Both the position numbers and the translations under genes were made by a program. Below the pieces are notes generated by a model. It worked only from the letters and a program-made list of their open reading frames with translations. It had not been told where the DNA came from and searched no databases. From JBGSKY01 sp041740995 (GTDB lineage: Bacteria > Planctomycetota > Planctomycetia > Pirellulales > Pirellulaceae), in assembly GCA_041740995.1 (NCBI GenBank), contig JBGSKY010000294.1:1-49690 (forward strand): a stretch of 49,690 bases of DNA, read 5' to 3'. Of this stretch, positions 7,388 to 15,899 are shown piece after piece (the first letter of the stretch is position 1; each line of letters starts with the position of its first letter).

Positions 7388-9274
7388 GTGTCTCCAATTC
7401 AAGCCTGCGAAGCGCTCAATCTACGTTGCCGCCCGATCTTTGAACCATCTGGGGTTCGTTTCAGAGTTTGGGCACCCAAAGCAAAGCAAGTTCGGCTCTG
7501 TTTTCGCTCCTCTGAAGCCGACGACCAAGTGCATCAATGGATCGAAATGCTACCGATTGGACAAGGGTACTTTGAAGTTCAAGTGGCTGACGCAAAGACG
7601 GGCGATCGATACGGATACAGTCTAAATAATGGTCCAGTTCGACCAGACCCTTGTTCGGTTTGGCAGCCAGATGGCGTGCACAAGTTGTCCGCGCTTTACG
7701 ATGTTATGTCGTGGGAGTGGAATGATACGCCGCGTCCTAGGATTGCATTGAACGAACTTTCATTTTACGAATTGCATATTGGAACCTTCACGCCAAAGGG
7801 GACATTCGACGCAGCCATCGAACAGTTGCCTGATCTCGTTGATCTCGGTGTCACAGCGATCGAGATCTTGCCGGTGGCGCAATTTCCGGGCGGGCGGAAT
7901 TGGGGTTATGACGGCGTGCATTTATTCGCCGCCCAAAACAGTTACGGCGGACCGGATGGATTGCGTCGTTTAATCAATGCCGCACACGATCTTGGGTTGG
8001 CCGTGTTTCTCGATGTCGTGCTCAACCATTTTGGGCCGGAAGGAAATTATGTCGCTGAGTTTGGACCCTACTACTCAAATCGATATACCACACCATGGGG
8101 ACCGGCATTCAATTTCGACGATCGTGACTGCGATCCAGTTCGACAGTTTGCGCTCGAAAGCATCTGGCATTGGATCGCAGACTTTCGATTGGATGGACTG
8201 CGTTTGGATGCCGTCCATGCGATGTTTGATATCAGCCCTCAACATATCTTGGCAGCGATCAAACAGGTCGCTGACGCCGCCGCTGCAAGTCGCGGTGGGA
8301 CTGCAACGATCGTCGTGGAAAGCTTGATGAATGACGTTCGCATGGTGCAGCCAACCCACTGCGGAGGGTACGCGTTGGACGCTGAATGGAACGAAGATTT
8401 CCATCACGCGTGGCTGGCCTTCTTGCTAGGCGAACGGCATGGCAAGTACATGGACTTTGGGGACGTCGTTGAGTTGCCAATTGTCATGGAACAGACATTT
8501 ATCAACAGCGGACGTTACAGCCCTTTTCGCGGTCGTCGCTGGGGAGCGCCAGCGGGTGGTCTGCCCGGGGAGCGATTTGTAATCGGCGTCCAAAATCACG
8601 ATCACATCGGCAATCGAGCGTTAGGTGAACGAACTGGTTATCTGCTCTCACCAGCGATGCAACGTTTGTCCGCGTCACTTATGTTGCTTTCGCCGTTTGT
8701 ACCACTTCTTTTTATGGGTGAAGAATATGGCGAGACGAATCCGTTCTTGTTTTTCTGTTCGTTCGAAGATCCGCAATTAATTGAAAACGTTCGTGTTGGT
8801 CGACGTCGGGACTACGATTTGGAAGGCGAAATACCCGATCCGCAAGCGGAAGAATCTTTCAAGGCCTCGAAGCTAAATTGGAGCTGGTTAACCGACTCTG
8901 AAGGCGAGCGGACGCGAAAGGTTTACCAGCGGCTTTTGTTGGCCCGCCGGCAATGGCCAGCACTGCAAGACACGTCGTTTCGACAAGCTTGGCTGTGGCC
9001 CAATTCACAATTGCCTCAGATATTAGTCCTTAACCGTGGCGATGATTCGAGTGTAGAGAAAGGCACGCTCCAAGCGTTCTTTAACCTGACCGATCTTGAA
9101 GTCCAAATTGATTTCTCGGCGAAAGAGTCTGAGCGTTTCCAGATATTATTTCGAAGCGAATCAATGCACCGCAATAATGAAGACGATCTGAAAGTAAGTT
9201 CTAACCGTCCATTGAGGCTGCAAGGTCATGAATGTTTGGTTATTGACGGAAGGCTGTTGCCTCGCGATGCGTGA
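7388..9274 (+). CDS. treZ: Malto-oligosyltrehalose trehalohydrolase (GH13)
   Basis: A 628-residue cytoplasmic GH13 enzyme that releases trehalose from maltooligosyl-trehalose. An N-terminal beta-sandwich (VRFRVWAPKAKQVRL) precedes the TIM barrel. Catalytic residues are D274 in GLRLDAVHA, E311 in VVESLMND and the transition-state Asp D405 in VQNHDHIGN. ELHIGTFTPKGTF and NWGYDGVHLFA are typical of TreZ rather than branching enzymes. The start is GTG 7388: an in-frame TAA at 7379 rules out anything longer, and no good ribosome binding site is visible. The usual partners treY and glgX/treX are not in the window, so the supply of maltooligosyl-trehalose must come from elsewhere. It ends two bases from a convergent glycosyltransferase gene. 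Confidence 0.92.
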   Translation: MSPIQACEALNLRCRPIFEPSGVRFRVWAPKAKQVRLCFRSSEADDQVHQWIEMLPIGQGYFEVQVADAKTGDRYGYSLNNGPVRPDPCSVWQPDGVHKLSALYDVMSWEWNDTPRPRIALNELSFYELHIGTFTPKGTFDAAIEQLPDLVDLGVTAIEILPVAQFPGGRNWGYDGVHLFAAQNSYGGPDGLRRLINAAHDLGLAVFLDVVLNHFGPEGNYVAEFGPYYSNRYTTPWGPAFNFDDRDCDPVRQFALESIWHWIADFRLDGLRLDAVHAMFDISPQHILAAIKQVADAAAASRGGTATIVVESLMNDVRMVQPTHCGGYALDAEWNEDFHHAWLAFLLGERHGKYMDFGDVVELPIVMEQTFINSGRYSPFRGRRWGAPAGGLPGERFVIGVQNHDHIGNRALGERTGYLLSPAMQRLSASLMLLSPFVPLLFMGEEYGETNPFLFFCSFEDPQLIENVRVGRRRDYDLEGEIPDPQAEESFKASKLNWSWLTDSEGERTRKVYQRLLLARRQWPALQDTSFRQAWLWPNSQLPQILVLNRGDDSSVEKGTLQAFFNLTDLEVQIDFSAKESERFQILFRSESMHRNNEDDLKVSSNRPLRLQGHECLVIDGRLLPRDA

Positions 9275-9276
9275 CT

Positions 9277-10503
9277 TCAGGTTTTGGCTAGACCAGACAC
9301 CGCAGCATTGGCAAGCAAGCGACCGCTCCATTGCGGAGTGCGGTTGGCGATATCTCGTCTTGCGAGTTCTGCCATCTGATCGATTTCTTCGACGGAAGAA
9401 TTCAATGCCCGATTAAGACCATCAAGGGTTGATTGTTCATCATCGGCTGTAAAACGCCAGCCGTTTTCGTTGTCGCGGATCAAGTCCAAAGTGGCTTGGG
9501 CATAGATGCTCGACAATGTAGCGAGCCCGGAATGCATTGCTTCGTTGACTACCAGTCCCCATTCGTCGGCCAGCGTTGGAAAGACCATGATCCCATGCTC
9601 AGCATAAACCCTCGGTAGATCATTCGGATCAACTGGTCCAATAACATTTAGTCGAAGATTTTCCGCTGATGCCTCGCGTTGCAACTCTTCTAGCAGAGGC
9701 CCGCGGCCCACAATTGAAAAATCGACGACTCGTTGCGAATTGGATTTGCACCATCGATTTAAAACTTTGGTGAACTCAACTGGATTCTTTCGTTCGGTGA
9801 GCTGGCCAACATAAAGCAATCGATGGCGTGTGTCTGTCGGTCGGGCAGTCGTGCCATCAAAAATCATTTTCGGATGTGCCGTGTAGGGCATATGCAATAG
9901 CTTCGATGCCGGCACTCCAATACTCTCAAGATATCTTTTGCACGAACTGCCGTTGTACGTCACCGAATCGGCGGAACGCAATATAAACGGACGCAACATC
10001 TTTCGCGCAAGTCCCCACGACGCTGCTGTATGTTCGGATTCATTGACGACGATTGTAAGAGTGGTTCTCTTGGAGGCTCTTCGAAAAAGAGCGCTACATA
10101 ACGAGCGAAAGCCGAGCTCGAATGAAACGATAGCCTGCGGTTTAATACGGCGGAGTTGGCCGAACGTATCGTAAGGAAAATGAACGTAAAGGTTGTCAGA
10201 AAAACCGGACTTGTGATTCCATTTTTTACGGATCGTCCAGCTTTTCTGAATCGAGACATCCAACGAACTAAAATCGGCGTTGTAGTCGCGATGCGGTTCG
10301 GTCTCAACGGAAAGTAGGCACTTCAGATTGGGTAGAAGCTGTTTCGCAACTGCGAACTGCGGTTGCTGGTGCCGCATAATGATGTTGATCAGCAGAACGC
10401 ATTTGGCGTCACTGATCGGCTCCATCGCGTCAACACTAGAATTCCCATCAGTGGGAAAGGAATTTGTTGACGCGGTAGCAGTCAGTTTGGTTTCTGGATA
10501 CAT
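9277..10503 (-). CDS. Glycosyltransferase family 4 protein
   Basis: A 408-residue GT-B type glycosyltransferase. The C-terminal half carries LLYVGQLTERKNP, SIVGRGPLLEEL and PTLADEWGLVVNEAMHSGLATL, the nucleotide-sugar site with an acidic-x7-Glu pattern. The N-terminal half is less conserved, as usual for acceptor domains. No signal peptide or membrane helix; acceptor unknown, probably cell-surface polysaccharide or lipid. The frame stays open to TG-overlapping positions at 10590, but that start would share bases with the divergent cysteine desulfurase ATG. I therefore chose ATG 10503, with GAAG just upstream. The start is uncertain. Confidence 0.85.
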   Translation of the reverse strand: MYPETKLTATASTNSFPTDGNSSVDAMEPISDAKCVLLINIIMRHQQPQFAVAKQLLPNLKCLLSVETEPHRDYNADFSSLDVSIQKSWTIRKKWNHKSGFSDNLYVHFPYDTFGQLRRIKPQAIVSFELGFRSLCSALFRRASKRTTLTIVVNESEHTAASWGLARKMLRPFILRSADSVTYNGSSCKRYLESIGVPASKLLHMPYTAHPKMIFDGTTARPTDTRHRLLYVGQLTERKNPVEFTKVLNRWCKSNSQRVVDFSIVGRGPLLEELQREASAENLRLNVIGPVDPNDLPRVYAEHGIMVFPTLADEWGLVVNEAMHSGLATLSSIYAQATLDLIRDNENGWRFTADDEQSTLDGLNRALNSSVEEIDQMAELARRDIANRTPQWSGRLLANAAVSGLAKT

Positions 10504-10588
10504 GGTCTTCACAGTATAATCAAGGCGCCGAAAATTCCACAATTCCTCCAAAGCACTCAATCGATTTCGTTTTTGACGAAGCTGCCGC

Positions 10589-11785
10589 ATGACTGAAGGT
10601 TCAATTTACCTGGACAACAACGCGACGACGTTTTGCGATCGGCGGATCGTAACGGCGATGGCGGAAATAGCTATGCAGCCGCTCGCAAATCCGGCTAGTC
10701 AGCACAGCTTCGGGCGCCAAGCGCGTCGTGTTGTCGAAGCGGCCCGCGACGAATTGTTGGCCTGTTGCGGTGCAGTGAACAGAGGGATGCAGTCGGATGA
10801 GTTAGTCTTCTGTTCGGGCGGAACGGAGGCCAATAACTTGGCGATTTTAGGCTTGCCCGATGAGTTGATTGGGCAGATTTTGGTCTCCTCAATCGAGCAT
10901 CCCAGCGTACAGGCTGCCAGCGAATTGGCCCAGAAACGCGGGCGAATCGTGCGTCAGATTCCAAGCAACTCTGACGGTCAAATAGACTTGCCTTGGCTGC
11001 AAGCACGCTTGAACGAAGATCGAATCGTTCAGAAACCTGTCGCGTTGGTCGCCGTCATGTCGGCCAACAATGAAACCGGCGTTTTGCAGCCAGTTTCCGA
11101 AGTGGGCTCGCTGTGTCGATCGACAGGCGTTCGATTTCATATCGATGCGGTTCAATCGCTTGGTAAACACGATGTGAGTTTTCAAGCCTGGCAAGCTGAC
11201 ACAATGACGATTTGTGCTCACAAGTTGCATGGGCCAGTAGGCATTGGGGCGTTGGTTGTTCGGTCTGGCGTCTTTTTAGATGCTCAGACGGTCGGCGGCT
11301 TTCAACAATCATCGATCCGTGCTGGGACCGAATCGGTCGCTTTACCGCATGGATTTGCTATGGCCGCGAAGTTTGCTGCAGAGGACCATTCGCGATTAGT
11401 CAGGATGCAACTCTTAAGGGATGGTTTCGAAGCAGAACTGGTTTCGCGATGCAATCGAATCGGCGTTGAACTTGAAATTATCGGTTGCAACCGTCCTCGG
11501 CTGCCAAATACGAGCTGCATTTCTTTTCCGCCAATACCAAGACAGACCTTACAAATGGCATTGGACCTCGCCGGCGTGGCGTGCAGCACCGGATCAGCTT
11601 GTGAAAGCGGATCGGCTACCCCATCACACGTCTTACGAGCAATGAAACTGCCCGACCCAATCGTCCAATCCGCGGTTCGGTTTTCAATTTCGGCTATGAC
11701 GAGCGAGTCTGAATTACAGCTTGCTATCGAACGAATCCTAAATGTAATTTCGCGGTCGAAGGCCCAAACGGCAAACGTGAGTTGA
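10589..11785 (+). CDS. Cysteine desulfurase, NifS/IscS-like aminotransferase class V
   Basis: A 398-residue PLP enzyme that takes sulfur from cysteine for Fe-S clusters or other thio-cofactors. Motifs: YLDNNATT at the N-terminus, GGTEANN, IEHPSV (H104), HIDAVQS (D186), PLP lysine K212 in AHKLHGPVGIG, and active-site C338 in GSACESGSATPSHVLRAM. Length matches IscS/NifS. The HKLHGP sequence and short active-site loop are NifS-like. No iscU, iscR or suf genes are nearby, so whether it serves Fe-S assembly or tRNA thiolation is open. The start ATG shares bases with the longest possible frame of the divergent gene. It ends six bases from a convergent LOG-family gene. Confidence 0.93.
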   Translation: MTEGSIYLDNNATTFCDRRIVTAMAEIAMQPLANPASQHSFGRQARRVVEAARDELLACCGAVNRGMQSDELVFCSGGTEANNLAILGLPDELIGQILVSSIEHPSVQAASELAQKRGRIVRQIPSNSDGQIDLPWLQARLNEDRIVQKPVALVAVMSANNETGVLQPVSEVGSLCRSTGVRFHIDAVQSLGKHDVSFQAWQADTMTICAHKLHGPVGIGALVVRSGVFLDAQTVGGFQQSSIRAGTESVALPHGFAMAAKFAAEDHSRLVRMQLLRDGFEAELVSRCNRIGVELEIIGCNRPRLPNTSCISFPPIPRQTLQMALDLAGVACSTGSACESGSATPSHVLRAMKLPDPIVQSAVRFSISAMTSESELQLAIERILNVISRSKAQTANVS

Positions 11786-11791
11786 CCAAAT

Positions 11792-12829
11792 TTACTCCGC
11801 AAACTCAACCGCATTGATACAGTTGATTAGATGTCGCAGTCGACCAAAATTGCGTCGATTAAAATGTAGCGACAAACGCGGCAGGTCGATAATTTCAGGC
11901 TCATTCTTCTCTTGTGGCAAAGCATCTACTTGTACGATTTCGCCCGAAGCAAGAACGTTGGAAAACTCCTCATTCAACTTGACGACTTCCGCTTCCGGCA
12001 ATCGACGATTCAAGCGAATTACAAGCTGGTCGCGAACGTATCGCATGCTGTGGTAGGTCTTGTAAAACAGTAGTAACTCTTCGATAACGCTTTCCACGTC
12101 GGTCTTCAGAGAGAATAAATGCAAGTCATCAGGACTGATAAGTCCTGCGGGCAACAAGGCATTCTCGACAAAGCTTAAAAACGAAGTCCAGTAATTTCCA
12201 TCTGGTTCGTCGAGAAATATCAGTGGCAAAATTGCCTGTTTGCCGGTCTGCATCAATGTCATCACTTCCAATGCTTCATCGAGCGTTCCGAAACCACCTG
12301 GGCAGCAGACCACGCCAGAGCATTCCTTTACGAACATCAGCTTCCGCGTAAAGAAGTACTTCATGGTGACCAGTTTTGGATCACCATCAATGAACTCATT
12401 GGCTGACTGTTCGAATGGCAACATAATGTTCAAGCCCATCGAAGCCTCACGACCAGCGCCTTTCACGCCGGCCGCCATTATGCCGGGACCGGCGCCTGTA
12501 ATTACCATCCAATCATGTTTGGCGATCTGCGCACCAAGCTCTTCGGCTTGACGATAGGTTGGATGATCAGGCTTGGTTCGGGCAGAACCAAAAATGGTCA
12601 GCTTTCGACGCCGCCTGAAGGGCTGGAAGACTTTCAGCGCATAACGCAGCTCGCGGAGCGTCCTCGAAAGCAATTTCAAGTCGCCTCGGCTAGCCTTATC
12701 ATCTTTCAAGCGGTCGATCGAACGGTGGAGCGAATGGAGCCAATAGTCGGCATCCAAGACACTTGATTGTTCAAAAATCGGCTGAGGACGATGTTTTTCG
12801 TCTTCGCCGAGAGCTTCGCTTTTGATCAC
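11792..12829 (-). CDS. LOG family protein (TIGR00730, lysine-decarboxylase-like Rossmann fold)
   Basis: A 345-residue protein with the LOG signature: IFGSARTKP (about 79-87), TGAGPGIMAAGVKGA (111-125), and PGGFGTLDEALE (177-188). LOG proteins hydrolyse nucleoside 5'-monophosphates, releasing a free base such as cytokinin; the long type here is closer to PpnN-like nucleosidases. The start is GTG 12829 with AGGA six bases upstream, which supports it well. It lies downstream of the glutamine synthetase gene in the same direction but behind a strong terminator, so it probably has its own promoter in 12830-12870. A second region of about 100 residues follows the core fold and carries no motif I recognise. 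Confidence 0.9.
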   Translation of the reverse strand: MIKSEALGEDEKHRPQPIFEQSSVLDADYWLHSLHRSIDRLKDDKASRGDLKLLSRTLRELRYALKVFQPFRRRRKLTIFGSARTKPDHPTYRQAEELGAQIAKHDWMVITGAGPGIMAAGVKGAGREASMGLNIMLPFEQSANEFIDGDPKLVTMKYFFTRKLMFVKECSGVVCCPGGFGTLDEALEVMTLMQTGKQAILPLIFLDEPDGNYWTSFLSFVENALLPAGLISPDDLHLFSLKTDVESVIEELLLFYKTYHSMRYVRDQLVIRLNRRLPEAEVVKLNEEFSNVLASGEIVQVDALPQEKNEPEIIDLPRLSLHFNRRNFGRLRHLINCINAVEFAE

Positions 12830-12867
12830 GCTTCTTCCTCAGTGTTTCGATCAGCAACAATCTCGAA

Positions 12868-12905
12868 ACAAAAAAACGCTTTGGCTATCGCAAGCCAAAG
12901 CGTTT
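12868..12905 (-). terminator. Rho-independent terminator of the glutamine synthetase gene
   Basis: Perfect 13-bp inverted repeat (12874-12886 and 12893-12905, arm AAACGCTTTGGCT) with a 6-base loop. On the minus strand it is followed by a T-rich tail (TTTTTTT G TTT, including the end of the arm). It sits 37 bases past the glutamine synthetase stop. This is the clearest intrinsic terminator in the window. Confidence 0.9.
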
Positions 12906-12941
12906 CTATGCTTCTGAATTTACAATTGGCTACTTTCCAGT

Positions 12942-13955
12942 TTAACCAACCGACTTAACAGTTTTCACAATCCGGCCGACAACATCGTATGGATTTGCTT
13001 GCGAGTTCGGACGGCGGTCTTCAAGATAACCCTTATAACCGTTATTAACGAACGCGTGCGGAATCCGAATCGATGCGCCACGATTCGCAACACCGTAATT
13101 GAACTTGTCAATCGATTGCGTTTCGTGCAAACCGGTCAGTCGTAGATGGTTGTCTGGACCATAAGCGGCAATGTGTTCATCTTTATACTTCTCAAACGCG
13201 CTCATGAGTTTTTCGAAGTATTCCTTGCCACCTTCGTTGCGAAGTTTGTCGTAGGAGAAATTACAATGCATTCCGGAACCGTTCCAGTCGCCACGGATCG
13301 GCTTGCAGTGCAATTCGACGGTCAAACCATATTTTTCGCAGAGACGGTACAGAAAATAGCGAGCGACCCACATATCGTCGCAGGCCTTCTTTGCACCTTT
13401 GGTGAAGATTTGATATTCCCATTGGCCTTTTGCAACTTCGCCATTGATGCCTTCATGGTTGATTCCAGCATCCAAACACAAGTCCATGTGCTCATCAACT
13501 AAATCGCGAGCGATGCCGCCAACTTTGTCGTAACCGACGGAGCAGTAATAAGGTCCTTGCGGAGCTGGATAACCATTTTCAGGAAATCCGATTGGTCGAC
13601 CGTCTTCCATCAAGAAATACTCTTGCTCAAGACCAATCCACATGTCTTCCATGTCTTCGAAATTCGCACGATGGTTGCTCGGGTGAGCCGAACCATCTGG
13701 CAGCATGACTTCGCACATCACGATATAGCCATTCTTGCGGCCAGTATCTTTGTACAGCCCAACTGGCTTCAGTACGCAATCGGAGCTGTGCCCTTCGGCT
13801 TGTTGCGTCGATGAACCATCGAAGCCCCAAAGGTCGAGGTCAGCAATTGACTTCGGCTCTTTATCGGTAATCTTAGTTTTTCCGCGGATGTTAGGCACAG
13901 GTAGGTAACCATCCAACCAGATGTACTCAAGTTTGTATTTCTTGTCAGAGGACAT
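12942..13955 (-). CDS. Type II glutamine synthetase
   Basis: A 337-residue glutamine synthetase of the eukaryote-like GSII class: ATP, glutamate and ammonia to glutamine in the cytoplasm. The N-terminus has YIWLDG and WGFDGSSTQQAEG. The core has PQGPYYCSVG, HEGINGEVAKGQWEYQ (metal and glutamate ligands), GDWNGSGMHCNFS and NRGASIRIPH. The length fits GSII (about 340-370) and excludes GSI (about 470) and GSIII (about 700). It lacks the adenylylation Tyr loop of GSI, so control would be transcriptional or by feedback. It starts at ATG 13955 with a GAGATAAG stretch upstream, is followed by a strong terminator, and is probably monocistronic. Confidence 0.95.
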   Translation of the reverse strand: MSSDKKYKLEYIWLDGYLPVPNIRGKTKITDKEPKSIADLDLWGFDGSSTQQAEGHSSDCVLKPVGLYKDTGRKNGYIVMCEVMLPDGSAHPSNHRANFEDMEDMWIGLEQEYFLMEDGRPIGFPENGYPAPQGPYYCSVGYDKVGGIARDLVDEHMDLCLDAGINHEGINGEVAKGQWEYQIFTKGAKKACDDMWVARYFLYRLCEKYGLTVELHCKPIRGDWNGSGMHCNFSYDKLRNEGGKEYFEKLMSAFEKYKDEHIAAYGPDNHLRLTGLHETQSIDKFNYGVANRGASIRIPHAFVNNGYKGYLEDRRPNSQANPYDVVGRIVKTVKSVG

Positions 13956-14464
13956 TCAGCTTATCTCGACTACGAAGACATGAAAATTAGAAAGCAACCT
14001 GGCGAATGCAAGATCGCACTGGGAACATTGCAATACCATTTCGATCACAAATCTGACCAGCCATGGAGCCAAGCCACTGAACGATTAAATTAGCCTACCC
14101 AACTAATTTTGCCGCTCAATTGCTAGCTTGCACGAAACAAAATAGCTACCACGCTTGCTTCAGGCAAGCGGCTAGTAAATAAAACTGCCAGACATTGACC
14201 CAGGGAAATTGCTGCCGCAGACTCTACGCAATCTGTTCTGATTGGGCAAAATATCGGTGGGCTATTTGGTTAAGGCGTTGCGAATCACGAAAAGCGATTT
14301 TTGCGGAGTCTCGATTTCCTTTCAATGTTTGGAATATTTGCTCCACGATCAAACGTCGATGCATTGAACAAACGAAGCTGTTGTTGTGCAAATTGAAATA
14401 TAAGCCCGAAACTTCATGCTAGGCACTAAGCGTGTTCTAGTGGTTGTGAAAGACTTTGTTTGAC
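13956..14464. other. Intergenic region upstream of glutamine synthetase
   Basis: About 510 bases without a supported gene. One 75-codon plus-strand frame (14195-14422) shows no recognisable motif and I do not call it. The region must contain the glutamine synthetase promoter near 13956-14100 and the end of the MoxR operon transcript, with a possible terminator hairpin at 14143-14174. Confidence 0.6.
14143..14174 (-). terminator. Possible terminator hairpin downstream of the MoxR operon
   Basis: Stem CGCTTGC (14152-14158) / GCAAGCG (14164-14170) with loop TTCAG, flanked by TAGC (14143-14146) and GCTA (14171-14174). On the minus strand the hairpin is followed by TATTTTGTTT, a weak T-tract. It is 290 bases past the last operon gene, so it could equally be a dispersed palindrome. 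Confidence 0.4.
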
Positions 14465-15859
14465 TTACAGCCGATGTTTCGCTTTGGCTTCTAGGTATTG
14501 ATTGACCATCGGACTGACTAAATCATTAGGAAATGCATCGATCGCCAGGACTCCAGAATGTTGAATACGCTGGATCAGTTCCGCTCGCCAAAGAATTATC
14601 TGCGAGGCGGCGGCACAACGATACAAAACAGAATCGTCCGGGTCAGGATGATCCGCCGCATCGAAAATTCGGTTATCGCGAAGCAACGCTAATACTGGAA
14701 GATGCCTATGCGACAAGTTCGACAGATAATTGGTCACTTCAATCGCGGAAACTTCGTCGACAACATTTGTGATTAAAAACACCATACTGCGACGTCGACA
14801 GTTGGCATTAAAATGCATAAACGCCTGATCGAAGCGACTGGGGACGATTTCTGCAAATCGATCGAAGCCCGCATGTAAAAGCCGGTTCATTTGCGAACGA
14901 CCGCCCCGAAGCGGGACATAGCTGTGAACGCGGTCAGAGAAGGCAAGCATCCCGACACTGTCGCCCTGTGTTAATGCTACGTAGCTGAGCATCAGGATTG
15001 CGTTGAGTGCGTGATCGACGAAACTGAGTTGATTGTGCTCGTTGCTCATCATGCGTCCGCAATCGAGCAGGAACATCACGCGTTGGCTTTGATCAGACTG
15101 AAATTGCTTGACAGTCAAACGATTGCGTCGCGCAGTGCTTCGCCAATCAATATGTTTAAAGTTATCGTCCTGATTGTAATCGCGGAGTCTTTCGAAGTTA
15201 TTGTCTTGGCCAATTCGCCGAGTATTGCGAACGCCAATTAGGCTCAGTCGGTTGGTTTTGGCGAGAATCGCGTACTCAGCAAGCTGCTGCATATCGGGAT
15301 ACACATTAAGCTGACTGGCGGCTTCGATCTTCTGCTGAGCAAACCAAAATCGCGCGAAAGAAAATCGTCTTAGATAAATCCGCTCGAGCATGTAAGAGCC
15401 ACGTCGTAGCGGCCGGATGGTGTATTCGGTTTCCACCGACATGCGCTTAGGCAGTGCGATTTGGTGTTTTGAAGGAGTCGCCTGCAAAATGTCCGATACG
15501 TCGTCACGGACCTGAACGAGCCACGGGTGATTTGAGAAATTGTGAATCGTCAGCTTAACAAGATGCGGTTTGGCCAACGAAGCAGTTTGCTGGATAGTCC
15601 GCGTCGCGCCCATTCGTCCGTCTCGAAAAAGCGTCCCGCAATCGACAAGCATAAGTATGCTCAGCAGGCAGTCAACAAAAATTGCCGCCGCCAGAAAGTC
15701 TCTAAAAATTGCCGCAACAATTGAGCTGCCAAGTGCAATCAATAGCACCGCAATGATTCGCGGTGTTGGATAAATTCGGCTAACGATCGCCAACGCTAGC
15801 ACCAGCAAGATTGCGAAGCCAAGCAGGAGCCACGGCGCGTAATTTAAAACGGTACTCAA
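14465..15859 (-). CDS. DUF58 domain protein with membrane helices (MoxR operon, gene 4)
   Basis: A 464-residue protein. The N-terminus has two to three membrane helices (about residues 5-75). The central DUF58 signature is LRDYNQDDNFKHIDWRSTARR, followed by a VWA-like domain with VMFLLDCGRMM, where the usual DxSxS metal site is altered. DUF58 proteins accompany MoxR AAA ATPases and are thought to be part of metal-insertion or chaperone-like complexes. The start is TTG 15859; no ATG lies near in frame and the upstream sequence gives no strong ribosome binding site. The gap to moxR is 40 bases. It is the last gene of the operon and differs from the first DUF58 protein, which is soluble and has an intact metal site. 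Confidence 0.88.
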   Translation of the reverse strand: MSTVLNYAPWLLLGFAILLVLALAIVSRIYPTPRIIAVLLIALGSSIVAAIFRDFLAAAIFVDCLLSILMLVDCGTLFRDGRMGATRTIQQTASLAKPHLVKLTIHNFSNHPWLVQVRDDVSDILQATPSKHQIALPKRMSVETEYTIRPLRRGSYMLERIYLRRFSFARFWFAQQKIEAASQLNVYPDMQQLAEYAILAKTNRLSLIGVRNTRRIGQDNNFERLRDYNQDDNFKHIDWRSTARRNRLTVKQFQSDQSQRVMFLLDCGRMMSNEHNQLSFVDHALNAILMLSYVALTQGDSVGMLAFSDRVHSYVPLRGGRSQMNRLLHAGFDRFAEIVPSRFDQAFMHFNANCRRRSMVFLITNVVDEVSAIEVTNYLSNLSHRHLPVLALLRDNRIFDAADHPDPDDSVLYRCAAASQIILWRAELIQRIQHSGVLAIDAFPNDLVSPMVNQYLEAKAKHRL

Positions 15860-15899
15860 TGGAGATTACTTTTGGCGAAAGTTGCTCGTGCGTGCGAAA

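Noticed and set aside
11302..11814. 170-codon minus-strand frame
   Set aside because: Opposite the cysteine desulfurase catalytic region, with no motif of its own.
14195..14422. 75-codon plus-strand frame upstream of glutamine synthetase
   Set aside because: Cys/Arg/Trp-rich random-looking composition and no good start site.
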